This document shows positions 1 through 10,295 of a stretch of DNA of 64,000 bases, piece by piece. A program made the translations under genes and the position numbers. The stretch spans positions 163,188,793-163,252,792 of the forward strand of contig NC_064819.1 of the NCBI RefSeq assembly GCF_024166365.1. The letters run 5' to 3'. Position 1 is the first letter of the stretch. Each line of letters begins with the position of its first letter. This stretch comes from Elephas maximus indicus (lineage: Eukaryota > Chordata > Mammalia > Proboscidea > Elephantidae). The notes under the pieces were generated by a model that did not search any database, was not told the DNA's origin, and saw only the letters and a program-made list of their open reading frames with translations.

Positions 1-342
1 GCTGTCGAATCAGCTCCGACTCATAGAGAGGCTATGTACAACAAAACAAAAAATGAAGTCCTGGGCCACCTTCATGACCGTTGTTATGCTTGATCTCATT
101 GTTGCAGCCACTGTGTCAATCCATCTCATTGAAGGTTTACCTCTTTTTCATTGACCGTCTATTTCACCAAGCATGATGTCCTTCTCCAGGGACTGGTTCC
201 TCCTGATAACATGTCCAAAGTTTGTGAGACAAAGTCTCACCATTCTTGCTTCTAAGGAGCATTCTGGCTGTACTTCTTTCAAGACAGATTTGTTTGTATT
301 TTGGCAGTCCACAGTATATTTAATATTCTTCACTAGCACCAT
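1..342 (-). mobile_element. RTE-type LINE, 3' end, antisense
   Basis: The minus strand translates to a degenerate C-terminal piece of an RTE reverse-transcriptase polyprotein. The peptide EVQPECSLEARMVRL and the later QSLEKD line up with EVQPECFFQVRIAKL and QSLEKD in the sense copy at 43190-44130. The low-coordinate end, 'gctgtcgaatcagctccgac', is the element's 3' tail, so the copy is 5'-truncated near position 342 and its last bases may lie outside the window. It is a dead fragment; the tail resembles the AfroSINE tail. Confidence 0.85.
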
Positions 343-613
343 CGAGACTTGTGCTTACTACTTTTCCCTATGGCATCACTTAGGCACTTCCTGAACAGGC
401 TCTCATGCCCTGGGCTTGCTAAATAGGCTTCTCCTCTTGCCCTAGACCCTGGAGTTGAATTTGTCAAGAACTGAACTCTGACAGAGGGAGAATTTTATGG
501 TTTAGTGCAGTTAAGTCTTATTGAAATCCTGTCTGAACACTTAAAAATTTATGCATTCAAACTATGGGGGTGAATCAGAAAGGGACTAAAGTAAAAGGTC
601 ATCTAAACCATAA
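343..613. other. single-copy-looking spacer
   Basis: No recognisable gene or repeat. The sequence is AT-rich with no long open frame. Confidence 0.4.
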
Positions 614-812
614 CTAACCCACTGGCATTGAATCAAGTCTGACTCACAGAGATCCTATAAGACAGAGTAGAGCTGTCCCTTAGGGTTTCCAAGGCTGTAA
701 TCTTTACGGAAATAGACTGCTAGATCATTCTCCCATGGAGTGGCTAGTAGGTTCAAACTGCCGACCTTTTGATTAGCAGGCAAGCACTTAAGCACTGTAA
801 AACCGGGGCTCC
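614..812 (-). mobile_element. AfroSINE, long form, antisense
   Basis: Reads tail to head: 'gactcacagagatcctataa', then 'agggtttccaaggctgtaat', then the B-box complement in 'ggttcaaactgccgacc', ending in 'ggggctcc'. The segment with 'gtaatctttacggaa' marks the long form. It is diverged, with most CpGs decayed. Confidence 0.9.
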
Positions 813-1410
813 ATCTAGTTCATCTAGGCACATTAAATGAGGTTTGCACTTAAAAGTTTAAAGTTCTCTTCTTTCTTGCTAGTAGGATTGGTAGGTAATA
901 TAGTACAAACATTTTTGAACAGAGGTGTTTTTTTTTTTTTTTTTTGAAAATGAGAAAGTCCAAAATCCTAAAACTGTGTTATTTTAATGCTGGAGGAACA
1001 TTTAAGAGCAGTGGTTGAATGAGATGAGGTAAGTGAGTTCAGCTAGCACAGTGCCTGGATCAGAGTAGGTGCTAAATAAATTTTTATTAAGCCTGGAATA
1101 TTGCACAGGCAAATATTGCACATTCCACAGAGGAGGGAATAAAGCTGGGTGAAGTTAACTGACCTGCCAAAGGTACCATGGGAAATAAATTGCAGAGCCA
1201 GGACTAGAGCTAAAATTTACAAACAAACTTCTAAATCAATCATGGAAACCCTAAATCATGATTTTAGCAGTGGAAACTCCATGTCACGACTTTTCCCAAG
1301 AGTAAAAAATTTTGCCATTTGCAATTGCACGTGCAGTTTCTTAATCAAAGTATGATATGATATCAAAGTATGATAGTCTAACAAAACAGCTCAATGTTGT
1401 ATGCACTTAC
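813..1410. other. spacer with a T18 run and an L2-like 3' end
   Basis: Holds a T18 run at 928-945 and, near 1035-1095, 'cagtgcctggatcagagtag' followed by 'gctaaataaa', the usual look of an L2 3' end in sense. A short near-direct repeat ('atcaaagtatgata') occurs twice at 1343-1375. Nothing else recognised. Confidence 0.5.
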
Positions 1411-1571
1411 ATACCAGTTGCCATGGGTAAACTCCGACTCATGGCAACCCCATGTGTGTTAGAGTTGAACTGGGCGCCAGAGGGTTTTTAGCGGTTAAAG
1501 TACCTCTTGTCGGACTCGAACCTCCAACCTATCAGTTAACAGGTGAGTACATTAATCATGTGCACCATCTA
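1411..1571 (-). mobile_element. AfroSINE type D, antisense
   Basis: 'actccgactcatggcaaccc' and 'catgtgtgttagagttgaac' are the antisense type D tail; 'ggactcgaacctccaacc' holds the B-box complement. The middle is shortened, so it is an older, degraded copy. Confidence 0.85.
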
Positions 1572-1599
1572 GAGACTATGTGCACTTATATATCTACTT

Positions 1600-3655
1600 T
1601 TTAGAAAATTAGCTTTATCGAAGTATCATTTTCATGCAATGTATTTTAAATATAAAGCTTGATGAGTTTTGACAAAGGTGTATACCTCAGTAATTACTCC
1701 CACAATTAAAATTTAAAACATATCTGAGACTCCAAAAAATTCCCTCATTATCCCTCATACCATTCTCTTCCTCCTTTGCCCCAGCCCCAGGCAACCACTT
1801 ACTGCTATATAAATGGAATCATGCAGTATCAATTGTATTTTATCCAGCATCTTTCTTTAGCTAAGCATAATTTTTTGAGATTCATCTACATATTTTCCTT
1901 TTTATTGATGAGTAGTTTTCTATTGTATGGATGTACCACAATTTGTTTACCCAATTACACATTAATAGACATTTAAAGTTATTTCTAGATTTGGGCTATT
2001 ATAAATAAGCTATTATGAACATTTATGTATGGACATATGTTTTTATTTCTCTTGGTAAATATCTGGTAGAAAATTGCTAGTTTATGTATTAAGGGTATGT
2101 TTAACTTTATAAGAAACTGCCAAGTAGTTCTCCAAAGTGGCCTTACCATTTTAACATCCAGTGGCTCTGTAATCTCACCAATGTCTATATTGTCAGCCTT
2201 TGTCATTTTAGCCATTCTATCAATGGCATTTCATCCTGGCTTTAATTTGCATTTCCCTGATGTTGAGCACTTTTTCATGTGTTTAGTGGTCATTTGTATA
2301 AAATCTTTTGTGAAATGTTAGTTTAAATCTTTTGCCCATTTTCTAATTGGGTTGTCTTTTTGAGTTGTAAGAATTATTTAAAAATGTGGATACAAGTCCT
2401 TTATGAGATATATGTATTAAAAATACATGTATTGCAAAGCCTACTTCATGTCTTTCCTTTTCATTTTCTTTTTTTTGCTCTAAAAAGTTGACCATGTTTA
2501 GTTGTTAACACAATCCTATTAATTCCAATAGGTACCACTTCAAACATACCACTCAAAGACAATTCCTTTTTTATGTGCTTGAGTAAGGCATGGGTGTATC
2601 TTGCTTAAGAGTTTTCAGTTCTCTTTTCAATTATCTTTTGAAGTCAATAACTTAGAGAACATAGGACAAAAAGCTTCCTGGTCTTTTTTTTCTAATCTCC
2701 ACTTAGAATCCCCTTTGTGACAATATGCATTCCTGGGTGGCTCTACCTACTAAAGACTTCTTTTCCAAGTAGCTGAGTCTGGTTCTCACTTTCCACTACT
2801 CCAGCCTCTGCTGGCTCCCTTGAATCTTTGTTTCCATTCTTGAACTTCTTTTTCTTCTTTGCCATTTGTTCTAGGGTAAACTGAGCAATCGCTTCACTTT
2901 TCTCTGTGATATACTTCAGCAGTGAGTTGCTCCTCCTGGCTAAGAGCTTCACATCGTCGGTGTTAATTGTGCTTCTTTCTGCATGTCTGGCAAACATTTC
3001 AAGATCTTTTGCAAAGTTTCTCACTGTCAAAAAGTCACCTCCAAAATCCGATGCAACTTCCTTGCAAAGACAGCCAACACTGCAGTGAACTGCTGCCTTT
3101 AGCCTCTGTTGGTAAGAGAATCTCTGTTGCTCCTCAGCCTCCTCGTCCTCCATCACAGCCCTGGCGGAAAAAGGTGGAGCCTGGGGTGGCCCAGTCATAT
3201 TTTCCACTCCTTTCCATTTTCTTAATGTTGTCTTTTGAAGATCACTTTATAATTCTAATAAAGTCCAATACATCATTTTGTTGTTGTTGTTTGTTCAAGG
3301 TTTCAGTTTTTGTGTCCTCTATAAAAAAATTCCCTATTCCACGGACGTAGAGCTTTTCTCTTATGTTTTCTTCTAAAAGTTTTATAGTTTTAAATTTTAC
3401 ATTAAGGCCTATGATAAATTTTGAGTTAAATTTTACACGTGGCGTGAGGTCAAAACTTTTTTCTAGTTGTTATAGTGCCATACGTTGAAAAGGCATTCTT
3501 TCCCCTATTGAATTGCTTTGGTAACTTTGTAAAAAATTAATTGACATATATATATATATATTCCTGGACTCTGTTTCATTGTTTTATATATCCATTTTCC
3601 CATCTTCATGGTCACCATACTGTCTTAATTACTGTATTTTTATGATACAGTGCAA
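1600..3655 (-). mobile_element. Old L1 LINE, antisense, split by a CENPS retrocopy
   Basis: Two blocks, about 1600-2455 and 3224-3655, read as the minus strand of an old L1 3' region. Hallmarks are 'tgtatggatgtaccacaatt', 'gccaagtagttctccaaagt' and 'tgcatttccctgatgttgag' in the first block. In the second they are 'tgtcttttgaag', 'aataaagtccaatacatcat' and 'attgaattgctttggtaact'. The order and orientation are collinear across the gap, so the blocks were one element before the retrocopy at 2471-3208 landed. No usable L1 frame remains. Confidence 0.85.
2471..3208 (-). pseudogene. CENPS: Processed retrocopy of CENPS (MHF1/APITD1), internally deleted
   Basis: Minus-strand frame 3207-2743 encodes 154 residues. 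From the Met at codon 19 (about 3153) it reads MEDEEAEEQQRFSYQQRLKA, then NFAKDLEMFARHAERSTINT, KLLARRSNSLLKYITEKSE, a Lys-rich stretch and GVVESEN. This is CENP-S, the histone-fold subunit that pairs with CENP-X in the kinetochore CENP-T-W-S-X complex and in the FANCM-MHF complex. There are no introns. The minus-strand 3' end has an A8 tail (T run 2469-2476), and 15-bp target duplications flank the insert (2456-2470 'ccttttcattttctt'; 3209-3223 'cctttccattttctt', one mismatch). Between EVAS and NFAKDLEMF about 13 residues are missing relative to the human protein as I recall it. This removes the first loop and the start of helix 2, and 8-9 residues there are out-of-frame translation. Twelve codons follow the usual C-terminus. 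The 18 codons before the native Met are 5' UTR. The source gene is elsewhere; function is unlikely although the frame is open. Confidence 0.9.
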
Positions 3656-4019
3656 AACAGGGAGAGAAGTTGCATGCAAGGAAAGAGGAAAAGGACTTAT
3701 TCTGGAAAAAGTAAAAACATCAGACCTAATTCAGCACAATAAAGTTTAACCCAAATATTCTTATTTTTAATTAATTAATATTCACTGAGCATTTCTGTGG
3801 TTCATGTGTACAACACGTATGTTGCACACAATATGAATGACGTTAGTTACTCCTATTATCATAACTAATGACTTTTATTCTGATGCTGTTCACCTTTCTT
3901 GGTCTTTTATTGATAAGTTTTATAATTAATTTTACCAATTAGTTACCATTTCCTAACAAGATAATTTTCTTCAATATCGTTACCTCATTTTTTTATAGAA
4001 ACCACAGGTTTTTTCTTGG
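3656..4019. other. AT-rich spacer
   Basis: No gene or clear repeat seen. A (TA)n-like run (3544-3561) lies just before it, inside the L1. Confidence 0.35.
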
Positions 4020-4410
4020 CATGACTCGTATCAGCCAAAAACCAAGAGACTGAGGTGGGAGAACAGGAAAGGCACATTTACTTCATTGTACAAGGAAAAG
4101 GAGTCGGTCAGAGCTGCTGCTGCCAAGACTGCTCCCCAAGGGCAGGCAGGCAAGTTACTTTTAAGGGGTTTACAAGTAGGGAGTTGGTACAAGTTATGTC
4201 AGCAACATTCTTAATCATACTACACGGGTGCAATGGGGTTTACATATAACCTCCAAGCAAAAGCAGGATTCAAATGGAAAGCTGGGGTGGAGGAGGAAGC
4301 CCAGCAAAGGGAACAGGATTTTTAATACAACACTGTGGGGAAGGACGCCAAGCAAAGAAAGAATTTTTATATAGCATTGTGGGGGCTTTGTCTCAATATG
4401 AGACAATTTA
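4020..4410. mobile_element. Possible LTR-type repeat, unclassified
   Basis: The GC-richer block with 'gaacaggaaaggcacattta', 'gcaggcaggcaagttacttt' and 'taacctccaagcaaaagcag' has the texture of an antisense retroviral-type LTR, but I could not assign a family, terminal TG/CA or target duplications. No coding capacity is seen. Confidence 0.25.
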
Positions 4411-4524
4411 GAAAGCTAAAAGTTCTTTGCTAAAGTAATATATATTAGTTATACCTTTAAAGACTCCGCTCATGTTTTTAAATAAATGTTTTGGTTAAAC
4501 TGAGGAAGATATGGGCGAATGGAA

Positions 4525-4740
4525 ATAATATTTATCATCACTTACTATTTTCCAGGTGCTATGCTATGTGCTTTACATGACAATCAAATATAAAACTTCT
4601 ACACTCTATTGAGTGCCTACTGTGTTCCTGAAATTTTCTCACTTAATTCTTGCAATAAACCTGCAAGGTAGGTATTACTATTCTCACTCTGCTTGAGAAG
4701 CCTCTAAAGTTAAATAAACTTGTCCTGCCTGGAAGCAGCT
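4525..4740 (+). mobile_element. MIR SINE, sense
   Basis: 'ggtgctatgctatgtgcttt', 'ttctcacttaattcttgcaa' and 'ctgcaaggtaggtattacta' follow the MIR consensus order. Old and diverged. Confidence 0.6.
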
Positions 4741-5149
4741 GAAATGCCCTCAGATCTAGACTGATTTGGCCTTCAAGCAGAGGATCTCCCACTCATCCTG
4801 TATACCACATTCATATGACCATGACAATATTTCATACATTGCATGAATATCAGGGAAAAATCTAAAGCTCACGTGGCAGTTTGAGCACTCACACAAGTTG
4901 ATCAGCTTCCTCTCAGCCACAGGAGATCATTATCAACTACTTTCTCAGAACCAGAAAGAACAATGAACTGAGGACTAGAAGAGTTTAATCTGAGAGACTA
5001 TCTCTTTACCTTTTCTGGGTTAGAAATCTTCATCTGGTTTACTAACCATGGATACGTGAGAGAGTCTAAAGGGAGGTGGGAAAGGATGAGCAAGGAAAAA
5101 GTCGTGACACGTACTTTGCAATATAGTTCTCGAAGGAGGTAATCTTATA
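4741..5149. other. spacer, nothing recognised
   Basis: Single-copy-looking sequence without open frames or repeat hallmarks. Confidence 0.35.
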
Positions 5150-5265
5150 ATTTCAAGAAATCTTTTGAGGCAGATATCATTACCTTAGAGATAGAGAAAG
5201 CGAAGATCTGAGAAGCTAATGTATTTAGCCAAAGTCTTACAGCTTGTAGGAAAGGAAGCTGGAAG
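5150..5265 (+). mobile_element. MIR SINE core, sense
   Basis: 'gaggcagatatcattacctt', 'agagaaagcgaagatctgag' and 'ccaaagtcttacagctt' match the MIR core (end of the 'gaggaaactgaggcacagag ... aaggtcacacagct' region). Confidence 0.55.
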
Positions 5266-6087
5266 GCTAAACTGGGCAGTCTGAGTAGCAGTAGAACCAA
5301 GTGGGACACAGAGGTAAGGTTGGAGAACAGAAGAGTGACTTGTGAGGTGAGGGAGCAAGGAGGAAAGAGGGTAGGCATTCTATCACTTAATTGTTCTTCC
5401 TGAAGCTGAACTCAGCTCACTGATCTTATATTCCTGCTCTTCCTGCTCTGGCATGTACATACAACTAATTCATTTTCTTTTGTCTAAGATGTTAAAGTAC
5501 CTCTGAGAAAGACTGGGGTATACAAATCAAATTAGAATCACAATAGGTTGGGAACTGATCCAAGGACTTAATATAAGACCTAAAAAGAATAATAGAAAGC
5601 AAAAATAACGGAAAACTAAGGTAGTTTGCATTCCTATGTCTTATGAATAAAATGAAAATTATGACATCATCCCTTGTTCTTTAAAAGAATTCTGCTGTTA
5701 ACATTTTGACTTGAAGAAGTAAAGTGGTCTTTTAAAATATGATGCCAGTGTGAGCCACTGACTGACCTCTAGTCTTAGGATGGCCCCAATTTTCCCCACC
5801 TCCTCCAATGCTACAACAAATTCTAAAGGGAGGTTAAACAGAATTTTAAAAAAGAAAGAAACTCCTCATGTAGCTTTCAGATGTGGTTTTTTTCTTGTGT
5901 GGAGAAGCCCTGGTGCCTTGATTCCACTTTTATACTCTTCTATCTGATACCTTGTATATTAATAAGTTGTTTCAATGTAAGTGGCTAGTCAAAGATCTCA
6001 AGTGTAAATGCTTTCAGGGATCAGAGAAAGCCTGATTATAAGACAACAGGGGATGGTAAGCAACTGCAACAGTTGTGCTATATAAAA

Positions 6088-6090
<3 letters not shown>
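5266..6090. other. spacer, nothing recognised
   Basis: Mostly AT-rich single-copy-looking sequence. No gene or repeat assigned. Confidence 0.35.

Positions 6091-6126
<36 letters not shown>
6091..6126. repeat. (TA)n microsatellite
   Basis: About 17 uninterrupted TA units following an A-rich start. It can form cruciform or slipped DNA and is likely length-polymorphic. Confidence 0.95.
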
Positions 6127-6128
<2 letters not shown>

Positions 6129-6336
6129 GCATTCTAATTTTACCTCTTTTAAAGACTGTCCTTGCTAAACAAAACACACCTGCAGACTCAATATGGGACC
6201 TTTGTAAGAGATTAACCCTCCTGATAAATTGCTGCCATGTGTAAAAGTAAATGTGTATTAATTGGAAATATTTAGTATAAGGAGTCCCTTAAAGAATTTG
6301 ATAACTGTGTGTGAATATATATGTATATGTATATAG

Positions 6337-6537
6337 TCCAAAAGTCACTGCTGCCAAGTCGATTCTTATTCCTAATGACCCTATAGGACAGAGTAGAGCT
6401 GCCCCATAGGATTTCCAAGGCTTTAATCTTTATGGAAGCAGACTGCCCCATCTTTCTTCTGTGAAGCGGCTGGTGGTTCAAACCGCTGACCTTTTGGTTA
6501 GCAGCCAAGCGCTTAAACACTGTACCACCGGGGCTTC
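6337..6537 (-). mobile_element. AfroSINE, long form, antisense, inside a TA-rich tract
   Basis: 'gaccctataggacagagtag', 'gctgccccataggatttcca', 'accttttggttagcagccaa' and 'ctgtaccaccggggcttc' run tail to head. TA-rich repeats lie on both sides (6314-6336, 6539-6558), so the element apparently inserted in a TA microsatellite. Confidence 0.92.
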
Positions 6538-6978
6538 TCATATATATATATATATATAAGAAACTGTAAAGGAACATGCATAACTGGTAGGAAGGAGGAG
6601 AGATATGTCTTTCATATTTATCTATTCAATAGCAAACACTGAGACTAAATGATCTTTTGTCAGAATTGACAAATTGATAAACTAAATTGATACGTTATTT
6701 GTGTCTTAGTGATCCAATAATTACATAGATAAATTTATGCTTAAAGGCAGATCTTTTTTCAGCTTTTCACTTGGGTACTTTTTCAGCATCAGTTGAAGCA
6801 CACTCAAATTATACAGAATGAACTGCATCTTAAAATTAGGCAAAACCGTGCTTGAGTTACAAATGTTTGAAATGTCCCTCTTCCCTAAGAGTGTATGGGA
6901 TGGAGTAGACAATGGCAGAAAAACAGCTTTTTATCTCAAAAGACCAAAAGTTTGTGTCCTTACGTATTCTACGTGGCC
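6538..6978. other. spacer after TA repeat
   Basis: Continues the flanking TA repeat (6539-6558) and then single-copy-looking sequence. Short frames on both strands at 6721-7009 look fortuitous. Confidence 0.4.
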
Positions 6979-6993
6979 TACACATTTTAAAAA

Positions 6994-7231
6994 CCAAACC
7001 CACTGCTGACAAAGTTGACTCTGACTCATAACGACGCTATAAACAAAATCAAACCCATTGCTGTTGAGTCGATTCCGACTCCTCGTGACGGTGACCCTAT
7101 AAGACAGAATAAAACTTCCCCATAGGGTTTCTAAGGCTGTAAATCTTTAAGGAAGCTGACTGCCACATCTTTCTCCTGCTGAGCAGCTGGCGGGTTCAAA
7201 CCATCAGCCTTTCACTTAGCAACCGAAGGCT
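6994..7231 (-). mobile_element. AfroSINE, long form, antisense, with duplicated tail
   Basis: A complete antisense copy (7044-7231) is preceded by a second partial tail: 'cccactgctgacaaagttga' at 6999, then 'cccattgctgttgagtcgat' at 7054. Near-identical flanks 'tacacattttaaaaa' (6979-6993) and 'tatacatttttaaaaa' (7232-7247) look like the target-site duplication, so both tails arrived together. Confidence 0.9.
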
Positions 7232-7247
7232 TATACATTTTTAAAAA

Positions 7248-9633
7248 GCAGTGGGCCAAAAGTTATCCAAGATTTTTAAATTTCAAACCTGAAAAGTCAG
7301 TAAACTTTAATCTGTGGTTCAGATGAAAGTTTTAGTGGTGTATAACCTCGGCTGATTTTCAGGTGTATGAATATCTATCACTTTGATACTAACTCAAACT
7401 GCTGAATTTAAGTGATCATTGACCAGACACCTGATTTAAGAGATTCCATATTTACAGACATACATGTCCTTCTCTTCGGCTGGGGAATAGGCTTTAAAAG
7501 TCAAGAGATATCAAGTGAATACCACTCCAAAAACCAATATTCCTAATAGACTAATCTGATTGTCAATCAGTTTTTGCACCTATCTGAAGAAATGTTTGAC
7601 ATTTTGTCTATATTCATTTATCAAGGGTCTAAAAATAGATTTAAAAATAGATTTAATTTAATAACATTAGTGTTCAACTTGTCCAATGTTCAGCTGTTAT
7701 TCCAGGGGGAACAATGCTCGTAGCAATGGTAAAATTAGGAAAGTTGTTTTATGTCATGTTCATTAACATATGCAAGCTTACTTAACATGTGGACGGCGAA
7801 TAAGTGTAATTACATTAAAACAAGGAGCTGTAGCACAGAAGCAATAAAAATAGACTAGGTTGTATTATTAATTCTTGTGTTAAGGGTTTTGAGCCATGTT
7901 GATTGGCCTGAATTTTTTGATTTTGTTATGGTACAAAGGGATTGTTTGAAGTAATTTGTCCCCGAGAGAGGCTCACAATCCCAAGCGGGTTTCAATTCAG
8001 CAAAGCAAATCTAATTTTGTTTGCTTTATGCAAACCAGAAGGGGCTGTGGTTCATTCTGTTTTCACTGGAGGGGAAAGGCGCACTAATGGGACCTGCTGA
8101 AATGCATGCATTGCAAACATCATACCCTTGCATATATTAGATTTAGCTATGTGAGGCACTGTGTTCATCATCTCATTGTGTACACAGATACGCTTTAGAA
8201 CAAAGCCTTTTAATAGTGAGGGAACCTTACTACATTATGTCAATACTCTATTGTATTTATATTTAATGCTGCCATTGGAATACCTGCCCTTAGCTAGAGT
8301 ATGTTCATATTTGTGATCATTTTGCATTTCAGCTGCTCCTTGTGTGAAAGTGAGCTATACACTGAGGCTATTATCCCAGAGCCTAAAGCCAACATCTGAA
8401 GATTAATTATATGTAGATCGATAAAGGCTTCTAATTTTTCCAGTCACCATCCCCATACATATATTCCTTGTATACCTGAGTTAAACTGGAGGGACGCTTA
8501 GCACCGCATTGCAGGAACACAACACATCCGGATCTGAATTTTCAGGCTGGAATATAAGCGGAGGGTAATAACATCGGCACAACAGGTAATGATGAGGAGG
8601 GTCTCCATTCCTATAACATGTCACCGTCCTCCTACACCACCCCCCCATCTCACTCTGGTCCCTTCCTTGATTTGCCAGGTATAGGTATGCTGCCAGATAC
8701 ATTTGATCAAATTCATGCAAATTAGAGGGTGCTCGGGCTGGGACGGGAAACCAGTACCTGATAGATGATAATGCAGTTATTGGCTAGGTGAACTTCGTCA
8801 CATAAAAATGGAATTATTTGTCAATTAAAATTGCATAATGACTACATCTTCTGTTATGCAGGCACCATTTTCAGTGTGTTTTTGTTTTGGAAACGGTTCC
8901 AATACTGCAAATAGACAGACACATCTCCAAACCCTTCAATTTGTCATTCGACATTTGGCGGCATGCCTACTTTGCTGTTAATTTTCCAAAACTACATTAA
9001 TTTGCTGAATGACTTTAGTGAATCATTTCACATGAAATTCAAGATGATACTGTCATGTATCAAAGAGTGACTATTGAAAGCATAGGTTACTTGTAAAAAC
9101 ACATTGTGTGAAACACTTTGAATTTTGTGATTTAAGTTCAAACATGGGTTAGCATTGACAATTTTTTTTTTTCCTTTCCTAATGGAAGTTGCTTAATGAA
9201 ACATTACAGGGATAATTTTCTTATTGTTTTTTTCCTACTCCTACTTATCTCTTTCTTCAATTTACTAGTGTACACATTTCTAATTTCACTTGATTTGGAA
9301 CACAAGAGACACCTCAGGCCGTTGAGACTCAATGGTGTAACCAAAAGTAATTGTTTAATATTGTGACATAAAAGATTTGATCCTCAAGGTATACTGTATC
9401 TAAAAGTTGTGCAATTTAAAGATTGAGAGAGATTATACCGCACAGAACCAAACAGTAAGGTCACATGACATTCTTAGAGGAATTTACTCACTGACAAAAG
9501 AGGGCACTTGGTTGAGGGATGTTATAATAGTTACTGGCCTCTTATAGTGTAGACTCATGAAATTATATGGTAGTAGTGATTAGAAATGCTGATTTGTTTA
9601 TGTATGTATTTTCTTGGTTAATGAAATATGTTT
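7248..9633. other. 2.4-kb SINE-free, single-copy-looking block
   Basis: No AfroSINE, LINE or LTR is recognised across this interval, in contrast to its neighbours. Segments around 7900-8110 and 8800-9080 have mixed composition, homeobox-type AT motifs and low CpG decay, as conserved noncoding elements often have. An octamer-like 'atgcaaat' lies near 8700. Short frames (for example 8481-8720 minus) have no recognisable product. Confidence 0.4.
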
Positions 9634-9740
9634 TCTAGGCTGCAATCTTTATGGGAACAGATTGCCAGGTCTTTCTCCCATGGAGCTGCTGGGTGGGCTC
9701 AAACCACCAACCTTTTGGTTAGCAGCCAAGAGCTTTATAC
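9634..9740 (-). mobile_element. AfroSINE long form, antisense, head half only
   Basis: 'ggctgcaatctttatgggaa', 'cttctcccatggagctgctg'-type middle and 'caaccttttggttagcagcc' are the head half in antisense. The tail half is missing at the left, where the sequence joins 'gaaatatgttttcta' directly. Confidence 0.85.
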
Positions 9741-9769
9741 ATACAGCAAAGAAATTACGCTTAGAATAC

Positions 9770-9948
9770 ATATAAATATATATGTATTATATTATACTAT
9801 GTGTGTATATATATTTATGGCATGCACTATACATATGACTCATCACTGTATATGAGTCGGACTTGACTCGACGGTAACGGGGTTTTTTTTATATATATAC
9901 GACATGCACTATATATGTATGTGTGTGTATATATATATATTTTTTCAT
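9770..9948. repeat. TA/TG-rich microsatellite holding an AfroSINE tail
   Basis: Imperfect (TA)n/(TG)n repeats. Inside them, 9850-9888 reads 'tatgagtcggacttgactcg' then 'acggtaacggggttt', an AfroSINE or RTE tail in sense. Its orientation is opposite to the head piece at 9634-9740, so this is not one simply interrupted copy. Confidence 0.8.
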
Positions 9949-10098
9949 ATTCCTTGACAGAAACAACTCTAGACATCACGAAATATTTTTATTGTAATTA
10001 AATTGACTTAATGAAGCTATTGGGAATGAATTAGGGGAGGAAATAATTAGATGACCCTCTAGTGAGTTTAAACCTGCAGCAAATACCAAAACTAAAAA

Positions 10099-10295
10099 AG
10101 CCAAACACATTGCCATTGAGTCTATTGTGACTCACAGCAACCTTATGGGACACAGTAGAACTGCTCTATAGGGTTTCCAAGGCTGTAATCCTTACAGAAG
10201 CAGACTGCCATGTCTTTATTCTGATGGTTCAGTTGGTGGGTTCAAACCACTGACCTTCCAGTTAGTAGATGAGCAGTTAAATACTAAGCCACCAG
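10099..10295 (-). mobile_element. AfroSINE, long form, antisense
   Basis: Tail 'cacattgccattgagtctat', middle 'ggctgtaatccttacagaag' and head 'taaatactaagccaccag'. Flanks 'agcaaataccaaaa' and 'agcaaatgccataa' are probable diverged target duplications. Confidence 0.9.

Noticed and set aside
614-812. tRNA gene calls from AfroSINE heads with A-box and B-box-like sequence
   Set aside because: The copies are tRNA-derived SINEs with tails and target duplications and show no complete cloverleaf; not functional tRNA genes.
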